From positions 4,774,001-4,838,000 of the forward strand of contig NZ_CP079946.1 in the NCBI RefSeq assembly GCF_019968905.1: a DNA stretch of 64,000 nucleotides. The letters run 5' to 3'. Position 1 is the stretch's first letter; every line of letters begins with the position of its first letter. This DNA is from Corallococcus sp. EGB (lineage in GTDB: Bacteria; Myxococcota; Myxococcia; Myxococcales; Myxococcaceae). The translations under genes were made by a program, and so were the position numbers. Below are positions 26,243-34,349 of this stretch, in pieces. The notes beneath the pieces were generated by a model. The model was not told the DNA's origin, made no database searches, and saw nothing but the letters and a program-made list of their open reading frames with translations.

Positions 26243-29200
26243 ATGTCTGAATCCTCCTCGCCATTGTCAAGCAGGGGCGTCAGTCCCTGTCTCCCTGAAG
26301 CACCGCGTGTCTGGTCATTACAAGCCTTCGCGGCGGTGCTGATGGTGGTGTCCCTCCTCGGTGCGTCCGACGCCCACGCGCAGACGAACCTGGCGCTGAA
26401 CAAGACCACCTATACCTCTTCCGCCGAGGGTCCATTCCTGGGCCAGTACGCGGTGGACGGCGACGGTGGCACGCGCTGGGCCAGCGGCTTCAGCGCGAAT
26501 GAATGGATCACCGTGGATCTGGGCCAGACGCGCACCATCGGGCGCGTGGTGCTCACCTGGGAGGCGGCGTACGCCACCGTCTACAAAATCCAGGTCTCCA
26601 ACAACAACACGACCTTCACCGACGCGCTGACGGTGAACACCGGCGACGGCGCGGTGGATGATCTGTCACTGCCGTCAGGCACGTCGGGCCGGTACATCCG
26701 CATGCAGGGCATCACCCGTGCGCTGCCCGCGTATGGCTATTCGCTGTGGGAGTTCGCCGTCTATGAGACGGGCGGCACGCCGCCGCCCACCAACACGGAC
26801 CTGGCACGCAACCGTCCGGCCACGGCGTCCAGCGTGGAGGCGGACGCCGCGGGGCTGCAGCCGGGCTTCGCGTTCGACGGCGACATCAACACGCGCTGGG
26901 CCTCCGCGCAGGGCGTGGATCCGCAGTGGATCCGCGTGGACCTGGGCTCGCCGCAGGTGGTGGGCAAGGTGGTGCTGGAATGGGAGGGCGCGTACGGCAA
27001 GACGTACACGATTGACGGCTCCAACGACGACGCCAATTGGACCACGCTCAACACGGTGACCAACGGCGCCATCGGCCGCCGGGAGATCCCCGTCTCCGGC
27101 ACGTACCGCTACATCCGCATGCGCGGCACGGAGCGCGGCACGGGCTACGGCTATTCGCTGTGGTCCTTCGAGGTCTACCAGAACGGCGGCACGACGCCGC
27201 CGCCCACGCAGACCACGAACCAGACCATCAAGCTGAATTTCCCGGAGCTGGCATACGCGAAGATCAACGTGTCGCCCGCGCCGCTGTCGGTGACGCCGGT
27301 GCCGGAGGAGGGCAACACCACGCCGTCCGTGCGCAACCCGCCCGGGCCCTTCACCTACCAGCTCACGTTCCCGCCCAACACGACGGTGACGCTGTCGAAG
27401 AACCAGTTCTCTCCCACGCAGCCGAACACGGACATCCGCCTGGCGGTGGTGGACGTGAACGGCGTGCAGCAGCGCGCGCAGTCCGTCACGGCGCTGGCGG
27501 TGCAGGGCGCGGACTGGAACGTCGAAATCTTCTCCACGGGCAATGGCCCCACGGATCCGCGTGACCCCACCATCATCCCGGACCCGTACGTGGCGCCCGC
27601 GCCGCTGCCGGTGGCCGGGGCGTTCCGGCTGGTCGCTCCGGCCAACAACGCGATGGTCACCAACACCCGCCGCCCCACGCTGTCGTGGGCCGCGGTGACG
27701 GGGGCGTCGAACTACAAGCTCTACGTCAACCTCACGCGCAACGACTACGACTGGATGGCCGCGGGCAACCTGCTGGACAGGTATACGCAGGTGGCGTCGC
27801 AGACGGGCACGTCCTTCACCTTCACCGAGGACCTGCCGGATCGCTGGACGTACAAGTGGTACGTCGTGGCCACGCTGTCGGGCGGGAGCACGTCGCGCTC
27901 GGACATCGGCAACTTCAGCGTGTACCTGCCGGTGGTGGAGACGCAGTCGGACGGCGTCAACCTCATCAATGGCATGCGCGACCTGAACAAGAATGGGACC
28001 ATCGAGCCGTACGAGGACTGGCACAACCCCATCTCCGTACGCGTGAACGACCTCTTGGGCCGCATGACGTTGCACGAGAAGGCGCTGCAGATGTTCTACG
28101 ACGCCAAGACGTACCCCGAGGCCGGCTTCCAGATGGGGCCCCTGTCGCCCACGGACATCCCCATGTTCCAGAAGGCGTCCGCGGCCACGCGCCTGGGCAT
28201 TCCGCACATCGACGCGGGGGACACCATCCACGGCTACAAGACGAGCTGGCCCACGCAGCCGGCGCTCGCGGCCTCGCGCGACCTGGACACGATCTACGAG
28301 ATGGGGGACATCCAGCGCCGCGAGCAGCTGGCCATTGGCAGCCGCGGCACGCTGTCGCCGCTGGCGGAGGTGAACACCAAGGTCCTCTATCCGCGCATCC
28401 AGGAGGGCAATGGCGAGGACGCGGACCTGGCGGCGGGCATCACTCGCGCGCTCATCGCGGGCCTCCAGGGCGGTCCAGAGGTGAACCCGAACTCCATCTG
28501 GGTGACGACGAAGCACTGGCCGGGGCAGGGCGCTGGCGGTGAGGCGGGCATCACCTACGACGGCACCACCATCCACTACCACATGCGTCCGTGGCACGCG
28601 GCCATCGAGGCGGGCACCAGCGGCATCATGCCGGGCTACGCGGGCAGCTGGCTGTTGGGGCCGGAGGGCTACGGCGCGGGTGACAACCCGGGCATCCTCA
28701 ACTACCTGCGCAACCAGCTGAAGTACACGGGCGTCATCTGCTCGGACTGGCTGCCGTCGGGGTCGTGGGTGCGCTCCGCCACGGCGGGCTCGGACGTGAT
28801 GGGCGGCGCGACGCCGCAGGCCATGGCCAACTTCGAGAACGAAGTTCCCATCGCGCGCATCAACGACTCCGTGCGCCGCATCCTGGACCTGAAGTTCCGC
28901 CTGGGCATCTTCGAGGACCCCTACAAGCAGGGCCCCGCTGGCACGTCCCAGTGGCACACCGCGGACAGCAAGGCAGCGGTGCGCCGGGCGTCCCAGGAGG
29001 CCATGACGCTGCTCAAGAACGATGGCGCGCTGCCCATCCGCCTGCCTGCGGGCGGCAAGCTGGTCATCGCCGGCCCTCGCGCGGACGACATGTCCTGCAT
29101 GGTGACCTGGCGCTCAGACTTCCATGGCAATGAGTTTGGCGACCCGACCATCTACGCGGCGGTGAAGGCGCGCGCGGAGGCCGCGGGGCTCACGGTCTAC

Positions 29201-30739
29201 AAGGACAACACCCCGGCGGGCGTGACGCCGGACGCGGCCATCGTGGTGGTGGGCGAGAGCTACTTCACCCACGGCACCGAGTGGGACAAGGAGAAGCCGT
29301 ACCTGCCGGGTGACCCGATTGGCTCCGCCCACGACGCGAAGTGGGGCGACCAGTACGGCGTCATCAACAGCTTCAAGTCGCGCGGCATCCCGACCACGGT
29401 GGTGGTGATCAGCCCGCGGCCCTACGTGCTGACCAACGTGGTGCCCCTCTCCAACGCGCTGATGCTGGCGTACCGCCCAGGCGACATGGGCGGCTACGCG
29501 GTGGCGGACGTGCTGTTCGGTGACGTGCTGCCCCGAGGCAAGACGCCGTGGCAGCTGCCGCGGAGCATGAGCCAGATCGGCACGGACGTGGAGAGCAACC
29601 AGTTGGAGAAGTGGGACCTGCCGTTCGACCTGGGCGCGACGGACGCGGAGCGCGCGGCCATCCGCCAGAAGATCGCGGCGGGGCAGCCGGTGCCGCCCAC
29701 CTATGGCAACCCGCTGTATCAGTATGGCTCTGGCATCCAGGGCTTTGGCCTGACGGACGCGACCCCGCCGGTGGCGTTCAACCTGCTGACGCCCGCGAAC
29801 AACCTGGTGATTACGGGCACGCGTCCGGCGTTCACCTGGTCCGCGAGCAGCGATCCGCAGACGGGCATCCAGCGCTACGAGGTGTTCCTGGACGGTGGCG
29901 CGATGCCGGTGGCCATCACCAAGACGCCGTCGGCGGCGCTGGACGGCCTGAAGCTGGCGAACGGGACGCACACGTGGTTCGTGAAGGCATTCAACTGGGC
30001 GAACGGCGTGACGCAGTCCGCGACGTTCACCTTCACGCTGAACGACACGACGCCTCCGGCGGCCTTCGAGGCGCTGTCGCCGTCGGCGGGCCAGTCGGTG
30101 CCGGGCACGTCCACCCGCTTCATCTGGGAGCAGACGACGGACGTGGGCGCGGGCGTGGCGGAGTACGTCCTCATCGTGGACGGCACGGACCGCAGCCCCT
30201 CCATCCTGCGCAGCACGCCGGTGCCGGCGGGCACGAACCTGGCGCGGGGGAAGAATGCCTACGCCACGTCCGTGGAGTTCGGCAGCGCGAACGATGCGGT
30301 GGACGGAAGCCTGACGACGCGCTGGTCCAGCGTGGGCACGGCGACGACGGGTGACACGGAGTCCATCACCATCGACCTGGGAGCCGTCTACTCGCTCAAG
30401 CGCATCGTGCTGAACTGGGAGGCCGCCTATGGCCGCCGCTACGTCCTGGAGGCGTCGCTGGACAACACCACCTGGACGGCGCTGAAGACGGTGGACACCG
30501 GCGACGGTGGCATCGACGACTGGACGGTGGCCGGCGTGGGCCGCTACGTGCGCATGCGCGGTGTGCAGCGTGCGACGGCGTATGGCTACTCGCTGTGGGA
30601 GTTCGAGGTGTACGGCGTGGGCACGGAGCAGACGACGCTGAACGGGCTGGCCACGGGCTCGCACACGTGGCGCGTGCGCGCGGTGGATGGCGCGAACAAC
30701 ACCACGCTGTCCTCGGGGCCCATCACGTTCACGAAGTAG
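26243..30739 (+). CDS. Secreted multidomain GH3 beta-glucosidase with three discoidin (F5/8C) domains
   Basis: A 1498-residue exported enzyme. ATG 26243 has AAGGAG upstream; the signal runs to about residue 46 (ASDAHA/QTN). Two discoidin-type domains lie at about 48-180 and 185-320 (NLALNKTTYTSSAE, TRWASG.., GRYIRMQG, YGYSLWEF). A beta domain and an Fn3-like domain (FRLVAPANNA) follow to about 570. The GH3 catalytic part spans about 570-1170: MTLHEKALQM, TKHWPGQGAG, and the nucleophile D835 in VICSDWLP. FRLGIFEDP marks the (beta/alpha)8 end. VRRASQEAMTLLKNDG opens the beta-sandwich domain. Two Fn3-like segments and a third discoidin domain close the protein. It would trim beta-glucan or its oligomers at the cell surface or in the medium. 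Confidence 0.93.
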   Translation: MSESSSPLSSRGVSPCLPEAPRVWSLQAFAAVLMVVSLLGASDAHAQTNLALNKTTYTSSAEGPFLGQYAVDGDGGTRWASGFSANEWITVDLGQTRTIGRVVLTWEAAYATVYKIQVSNNNTTFTDALTVNTGDGAVDDLSLPSGTSGRYIRMQGITRALPAYGYSLWEFAVYETGGTPPPTNTDLARNRPATASSVEADAAGLQPGFAFDGDINTRWASAQGVDPQWIRVDLGSPQVVGKVVLEWEGAYGKTYTIDGSNDDANWTTLNTVTNGAIGRREIPVSGTYRYIRMRGTERGTGYGYSLWSFEVYQNGGTTPPPTQTTNQTIKLNFPELAYAKINVSPAPLSVTPVPEEGNTTPSVRNPPGPFTYQLTFPPNTTVTLSKNQFSPTQPNTDIRLAVVDVNGVQQRAQSVTALAVQGADWNVEIFSTGNGPTDPRDPTIIPDPYVAPAPLPVAGAFRLVAPANNAMVTNTRRPTLSWAAVTGASNYKLYVNLTRNDYDWMAAGNLLDRYTQVASQTGTSFTFTEDLPDRWTYKWYVVATLSGGSTSRSDIGNFSVYLPVVETQSDGVNLINGMRDLNKNGTIEPYEDWHNPISVRVNDLLGRMTLHEKALQMFYDAKTYPEAGFQMGPLSPTDIPMFQKASAATRLGIPHIDAGDTIHGYKTSWPTQPALAASRDLDTIYEMGDIQRREQLAIGSRGTLSPLAEVNTKVLYPRIQEGNGEDADLAAGITRALIAGLQGGPEVNPNSIWVTTKHWPGQGAGGEAGITYDGTTIHYHMRPWHAAIEAGTSGIMPGYAGSWLLGPEGYGAGDNPGILNYLRNQLKYTGVICSDWLPSGSWVRSATAGSDVMGGATPQAMANFENEVPIARINDSVRRILDLKFRLGIFEDPYKQGPAGTSQWHTADSKAAVRRASQEAMTLLKNDGALPIRLPAGGKLVIAGPRADDMSCMVTWRSDFHGNEFGDPTIYAAVKARAEAAGLTVYKDNTPAGVTPDAAIVVVGESYFTHGTEWDKEKPYLPGDPIGSAHDAKWGDQYGVINSFKSRGIPTTVVVISPRPYVLTNVVPLSNALMLAYRPGDMGGYAVADVLFGDVLPRGKTPWQLPRSMSQIGTDVESNQLEKWDLPFDLGATDAERAAIRQKIAAGQPVPPTYGNPLYQYGSGIQGFGLTDATPPVAFNLLTPANNLVITGTRPAFTWSASSDPQTGIQRYEVFLDGGAMPVAITKTPSAALDGLKLANGTHTWFVKAFNWANGVTQSATFTFTLNDTTPPAAFEALSPSAGQSVPGTSTRFIWEQTTDVGAGVAEYVLIVDGTDRSPSILRSTPVPAGTNLARGKNAYATSVEFGSANDAVDGSLTTRWSSVGTATTGDTESITIDLGAVYSLKRIVLNWEAAYGRRYVLEASLDNTTWTALKTVDTGDGGIDDWTVAGVGRYVRMRGVQRATAYGYSLWEFEVYGVGTEQTTLNGLATGSHTWRVRAVDGANNTTLSSGPITFTK

Positions 30740-30763
30740 GGTGAGGGCTTGAGGTGAGGGGAG

Positions 30764-30797
30764 GGGCGGCCGGGGTGCTGGCCGCCCTTCTTCATTT
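30764..30797. terminator. Terminator shared by the GH3 gene and the convergent tetR gene
   Basis: An 8-bp stem, GGGCGGCC (30764-30771) with GGCCGCCC (30780-30787), and an 8-base loop. TTCTTCATTT follows on the + strand. It lies between the convergent GH3 and TetR genes and overlaps the last codons of the latter. Confidence 0.8.
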
Positions 30798-31370
30798 GGA
30801 CGTCATTCCGCGAAGCATCAGCCTGACGATGGCTCGGAGCTGGGGTTCCAGATCGTCATGGGCAGACTGCGTGACAAGCGTGGGATGGTGGAACGCCGCC
30901 GTCGCGCGGAACAGGAGATCCGCCTTCTCGCGCGCGTCCTTCACGCCGGCTTCGGCCAGCAGCTCCTGGAGCTGGCCGAGAAGGTCCTTTACATGCGCGA
31001 TGGCGAAGGGCTTTTCGACCGCCGACGCGACATCGAACGCCCGAAAGGGCGCCGGGTCATCGAGCGCCCTGGAGCGCTTCATCCTGTAGAGGGTCACGAA
31101 CCAGTCGACGATGCGTGCCTGCGCGTCCCCGGACCGTCGCGTCACCGCGGCCAGGGACTCCGTGGAGTCACGCAGCCAGCGCTCGAGCATCGCGTCGAAG
31201 AGCGCCGCCTTGTCGGCGAAGTGGGGGTAGAGCGCGGCGTGGCTGACCCCGATGTCCCGCGCGACGTCGCTCAAGCGGACCTTGTCGTGTCCGTCGCGCC
31301 GCACACGGACCAGCGTGGCGTCGATGGCCTTCTCCTTGAGCTGTTCAGCGGACAAACCGGTGCGAGGCAT
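30792..31370 (-). CDS. TetR-family transcriptional regulator
   Basis: A 192-residue repressor-type protein. The N-terminal helix-turn-helix (about 10-55) reads VRLSDVARDIGVSHAALYPHFADKAALFDAM, in which the segment VSHAALYPHFADK is the TetR recognition helix and following helix. The C-terminal ligand-binding domain is all-helical, as usual. It is divergent from the aldo/keto reductase gene with 82 bases between start codons, so it most likely represses that gene and itself. A candidate operator lies between them. Confidence 0.92.
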   Translation of the reverse strand: MPRTGLSAEQLKEKAIDATLVRVRRDGHDKVRLSDVARDIGVSHAALYPHFADKAALFDAMLERWLRDSTESLAAVTRRSGDAQARIVDWFVTLYRMKRSRALDDPAPFRAFDVASAVEKPFAIAHVKDLLGQLQELLAEAGVKDAREKADLLFRATAAFHHPTLVTQSAHDDLEPQLRAIVRLMLRGMTSK

Positions 31371-31391
31371 GGGGCGAGGATACCAGATTGA

Positions 31392-31408
31392 CTGAAGGAT
31401 ACTTACAG
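31392..31408. promoter_or_regulatory. Candidate TetR operator in the divergent promoter region
   Basis: The imperfect palindrome CTGAAGGATACTTACAG matches itself at five of eight base pairs, with CTG/CAG ends. It is centred in an AT-rich island (TACAGATTACATATTTTGAAA) that is the only such stretch nearby and probably holds the -10 elements. Confidence 0.4.
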
Positions 31409-31452
31409 ATTACATATTTTGAAAGTTGAAACCGTGTCCCCGTGAGGAACCC

Positions 31453-32439
31453 ATGTCCCAGATGACGAACCGGCGGCTTGGCCGCGATGGCCCCGCTGTC
31501 TCGACGCTCGGCTTCGGATGCATCAGCGTCGCTCGCAGCGGAGAGGCGGCCGAGCGCCAGGCCATCCGCACCCTCAAGGCCGCGCTGGATGCTGGATTCA
31601 CGTTCCTCAACACCGCGGACTTCTACGGAAGCGGTCAGAGCGAGTTGAACGTCGGCCGGGCCATTCGTGGCAGGCGCGACGAGGCCTTCCTGAGCGTGAA
31701 GTTCGGCGCGCAGGTCGCTCCGAACGGGCGGATGATCGGCCTGGATGGGCGTCCGAACTCGGTCAAGAACTTCGCTGCCTATTCGCTCAAGCGCTTGGGC
31801 GTGGATGTGATCGACCTCTACCAGCCGGGCCGCGCGGATCCCGAGGTGCCCTACGAGGAGACGATTGGCGCCATCGCGGACCTGATCCAGGAGGGCAAGG
31901 TTCGCTATCTCGGCGTGTCGGAGGTCGGAGCCGATCAGATCCGCCGTGCCCACGCCGTGCATCCGGTCACCGCGCTCGAGATCGAGTACTCGCTGGCGTC
32001 GCGCTTCATCGAGCGGGAGATCCTGTCGGTCGCGCGGGAGCTGGGGATCGGCATCGTCGCGTATCGGGTCCTTGCCGAAGGCATGCTCGCCGGCACGCTT
32101 CCGCAAGGCCAGCCGCCGCAAGGCGCGCATTTCCTGGCGCCCCGGATGCACGGCGAGAACTACGCACGCAACATGGCCACCGCCCAGGCGCTCGATGCGA
32201 TGGCGGTGCGAAAGGGGTTCACGTCCGCGCAGCTCGCGCTCGCCTGGGTGCTGTCGCGCGGCGACGACATCATCCCGCTCGCCGGCATCAGCCGTCCGGA
32301 GCGCATCGCGGAAAATCTGGCGGCGTTGGATGTGAGGTTCACGCAGGACGAGCTGGCGGAGCTGGACCGCGTGTTCGCGCCGGGCGCCATCGTGGGCGGT
32401 CGTTACCCCGACTTTGCCGCGAAGTGGGCCGCCAGTTAG
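31453..32439 (+). CDS. Aldo/keto reductase
   Basis: A 328-residue NADPH-dependent oxidoreductase of the (beta/alpha)8 AKR fold. I start at ATG 31453 (MSQMTNRRLG), with GAGGA at 31444-31448. Cofactor-site marks are IIPLAGISRPERI and QLALAWVLSRG. The tetrad is atypical: Y58 (ADFYG) and the Lys of SVKFG are present. The usual Asp is N53 (FLNTAD) and the usual His is replaced (LYQPGRAD instead of LYYQHRVD). As far as I recall, a bacterial AKR subgroup shares these changes, so activity is not excluded. It is divergent from a TetR gene, which suggests induction by an aldehyde, ketone or xenobiotic. A strong hairpin follows. Confidence 0.9.
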   Translation: MSQMTNRRLGRDGPAVSTLGFGCISVARSGEAAERQAIRTLKAALDAGFTFLNTADFYGSGQSELNVGRAIRGRRDEAFLSVKFGAQVAPNGRMIGLDGRPNSVKNFAAYSLKRLGVDVIDLYQPGRADPEVPYEETIGAIADLIQEGKVRYLGVSEVGADQIRRAHAVHPVTALEIEYSLASRFIEREILSVARELGIGIVAYRVLAEGMLAGTLPQGQPPQGAHFLAPRMHGENYARNMATAQALDAMAVRKGFTSAQLALAWVLSRGDDIIPLAGISRPERIAENLAALDVRFTQDELAELDRVFAPGAIVGGRYPDFAAKWAAS

Positions 32440-32455
32440 ACGTGAGGCATGAGAA

Positions 32456-32486
32456 AGCCCCTCGGGCCAGGGAGGCGCGAGGGGCT
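32456..32486. terminator. Terminator between convergent aldo/keto reductase and SRPBCC genes
   Basis: A perfect 9-bp stem, AGCCCCTCG (32456-32464) with CGAGGGGCT (32478-32486). On the minus strand it is followed by a T-containing run (TTTCTC), so it serves the SRPBCC gene as well as the reductase gene. Confidence 0.8.
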
Positions 32487-32512
32487 GTTGGCCACGAGGT
32501 GTCGGCCGTGGA

Positions 32513-33127
32513 CTACGGCGTGGGCGCGGCGACGGCGGGCGCGGTGGCGGCTTCCGCGGCGGCCTTGCGAGCGGCTTCCGCCTCGGCGCGCTTCGTGGCC
32601 TCTGCCTGGGCGGCGGTCTTCATGCTGGCGAGGCCCTTCTCGAAGTCCTTGCCCACCATCTTGTCCATGTCCATGAACAGGCACATCGCCTTGCTGATGA
32701 AGTTGTGATCGCCGGTCATGGTCCAGGTGACGGAGGTGCCGTCGCTGGCGGGTTTGAACGTGAAGTGGGTGGTGCTGGTGGAGGCGAAGGGCTTGATGAA
32801 CTCCAGCTTGACGCGGATGGACTCGTTGGCCGAGGCCTCCTGGATCGTCATCTGGCCCTCACCCACGTCGTCGTTGCCCGTCCATCCATAGGTGGCGCCG
32901 ACACCTGACTCCGCGCCGCCAAACGTCCGCTTCATGTTCGGGTCGAGCTGATCCCAGGGAGACCACTGGTTCCACTGGTGGAAGTCATTGACCAAGCCGA
33001 ACGCGATGTCGGGCGAGCCCGGCACGGTGGCGGAGCGCGTGACGGTGAAGGTGTCGGGGCGGGTGGCGACGAAGCCGGCGAACAGCACGAGCGCGGCGAC
33101 GACGCCCATGGAGATCTTCTTGAGCAT
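32513..33127 (-). CDS. SRPBCC-family (polyketide cyclase/START-like) protein with a membrane anchor
   Basis: A 204-residue protein. One N-terminal helix (KKISMGVVAALVLFAGFVA) anchors it or is a signal peptide. The SRPBCC domain (about 28-170) has the typical start FTVTRSATVPGSPDIAF and the middle string WNQWSPWDQLDPNM. GVGATYGWTGNDDVGEGQM and TSVTWTMTGDHNF are further marks of this exported SRPBCC subgroup. The tail from about 172 is an Ala/Glu/Lys-rich helix (AQAEATKRAEAEAARKAAAE). The fold binds hydrophobic ligands; the actual ligand is unknown. It is transcribed alone. Confidence 0.85.
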   Translation of the reverse strand: MLKKISMGVVAALVLFAGFVATRPDTFTVTRSATVPGSPDIAFGLVNDFHQWNQWSPWDQLDPNMKRTFGGAESGVGATYGWTGNDDVGEGQMTIQEASANESIRVKLEFIKPFASTSTTHFTFKPASDGTSVTWTMTGDHNFISKAMCLFMDMDKMVGKDFEKGLASMKTAAQAEATKRAEAEAARKAAAEAATAPAVAAPTP

Positions 33128-33315
33128 GAGGTCCTCGAAAGGGGAGCCCAGGGCAGGGCGCCCGCGTCTTAGGCCGCCCCTTCGGTCGGGCTCAAGCCCC
33201 CCTGCGAGTCCCCCATCGTGACGCAGCGTGCGGCGCGGGCCATCGTGGCCTCCGCGACCGAAACCGCTTCAAGCCCCGAGCGTGAGCGGCTAAGCGTGCT
33301 TCCTGGATCCGCACC

Positions 33316-34290
33316 ATGCTCACGCCTTCCCCGCCGCTGGACCCTGCTACCGCGAGACACTTGTCCCTGTTGCGGACGCTGGGCGAGCCGGAGCTGTCGC
33401 CGTCCTCGCGGTGGCAGTGGCTGGCGTGGGATGCGTCGTCGCGCTACCTGCTGTCGGTCCAGAAGCAGGGCGGCGTCTCGCTGCGATGGTGGGACCTGCA
33501 CGCGGAAACCCATCAGCCGTACGCGGCGAAGTCCATCCCCGGCTGCGTGGCCGCGTGGTTCCTGCCCGACTCTCAGCGGCTGTTGTCGGTGACGGTGCGG
33601 GGCACCCTCCAGACGTGGTCCGTCTCCGATGGCCAGTTGCTGTCCACCGTGGAGACGGGCGGCTCCATCTCCCACGCTTTCCTGTCCCCGGATGGGACTC
33701 GCCTGCTGCTCGTGGCGAGCGTGGGCCGTGTGCTGCTCTGGGATCTGGAGCGGCGCTGGCTCGTCTGGAGGAAGGAAGAACCGTGGCAGGTCCATGGCTG
33801 TGCGCTCTCTCCCGATGGCGCGTTCGCCGCCGTGGGGGCCGCCGAGGACCTGCAGAACGCCGCCACCCGTGCGTTCGTCCGCCTCTGGGACGCGCGGACT
33901 GGACTGCGCATCGCGACCCGAGCCTTCAACGCGCGGCGGACCTGGGCCGTGTCCTTCACTCCGTCCGGGGAGCATCTGGTCGCCGCGACGTCCTCGGGGG
34001 AATTGCTGTTCCTGACACTGCCCGCACTGGACGTCGCGCGGAGCCTCAAGGCCCCCGCGTCGTTCGCGCTGCATCTGGAGTTCAACCCGTCAGGCTCACT
34101 GCTGGCGGCCAGCCCTGACACGAGCGCGTTCGCCATCATTGACGTTCGCGACGGTCAGCATGTCTTTGGCTACTCGGACCTGGATGACCAGCAGGGGAGT
34201 ACCGCGAACTTCTCTCCCGACGGACGCTTCGTGAGCTGGGGCATGGACGACGGGAAGGTAGGCATCTGGGGCGTGAAGCCGCGTAGCTAG
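33316..34290 (+). CDS. WD40-repeat protein
   Basis: A 324-residue beta-propeller of about six to seven WD40-like blades. Blade ends include GTLQTWSVSDGQLL, GRVLLWDLERRWL, FVRLWDARTGLRI and GKVGIWGVKP. Repeated FSPDG or LSPDG strings open each blade. There is no signal peptide or other domain, so it is a cytoplasmic scaffold of unknown partners. It is flanked by 188 bases upstream without any recognised feature and stands alone in its transcript as far as can be seen. Confidence 0.88.
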   Translation: MLTPSPPLDPATARHLSLLRTLGEPELSPSSRWQWLAWDASSRYLLSVQKQGGVSLRWWDLHAETHQPYAAKSIPGCVAAWFLPDSQRLLSVTVRGTLQTWSVSDGQLLSTVETGGSISHAFLSPDGTRLLLVASVGRVLLWDLERRWLVWRKEEPWQVHGCALSPDGAFAAVGAAEDLQNAATRAFVRLWDARTGLRIATRAFNARRTWAVSFTPSGEHLVAATSSGELLFLTLPALDVARSLKAPASFALHLEFNPSGSLLAASPDTSAFAIIDVRDGQHVFGYSDLDDQQGSTANFSPDGRFVSWGMDDGKVGIWGVKPRS

Positions 34291-34349
34291 CGGCTTATGG
34301 GAAAGAAAAGCCTGATGGGCAGCCATGAGGATGCGCTAGCTTGCAGTTC

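Noticed and set aside
26675-28957. Minus-strand open frame of about 760 codons opposite the GH3 gene
   Set aside because: Same shadow effect; no recognisable domain or ribosome-binding site.
33169-34074. Minus-strand frame opposite the WD40 gene
   Set aside because: The plus strand shows repeated WD40 blades; the minus product is Arg/Gln/Gly-rich without a fold.
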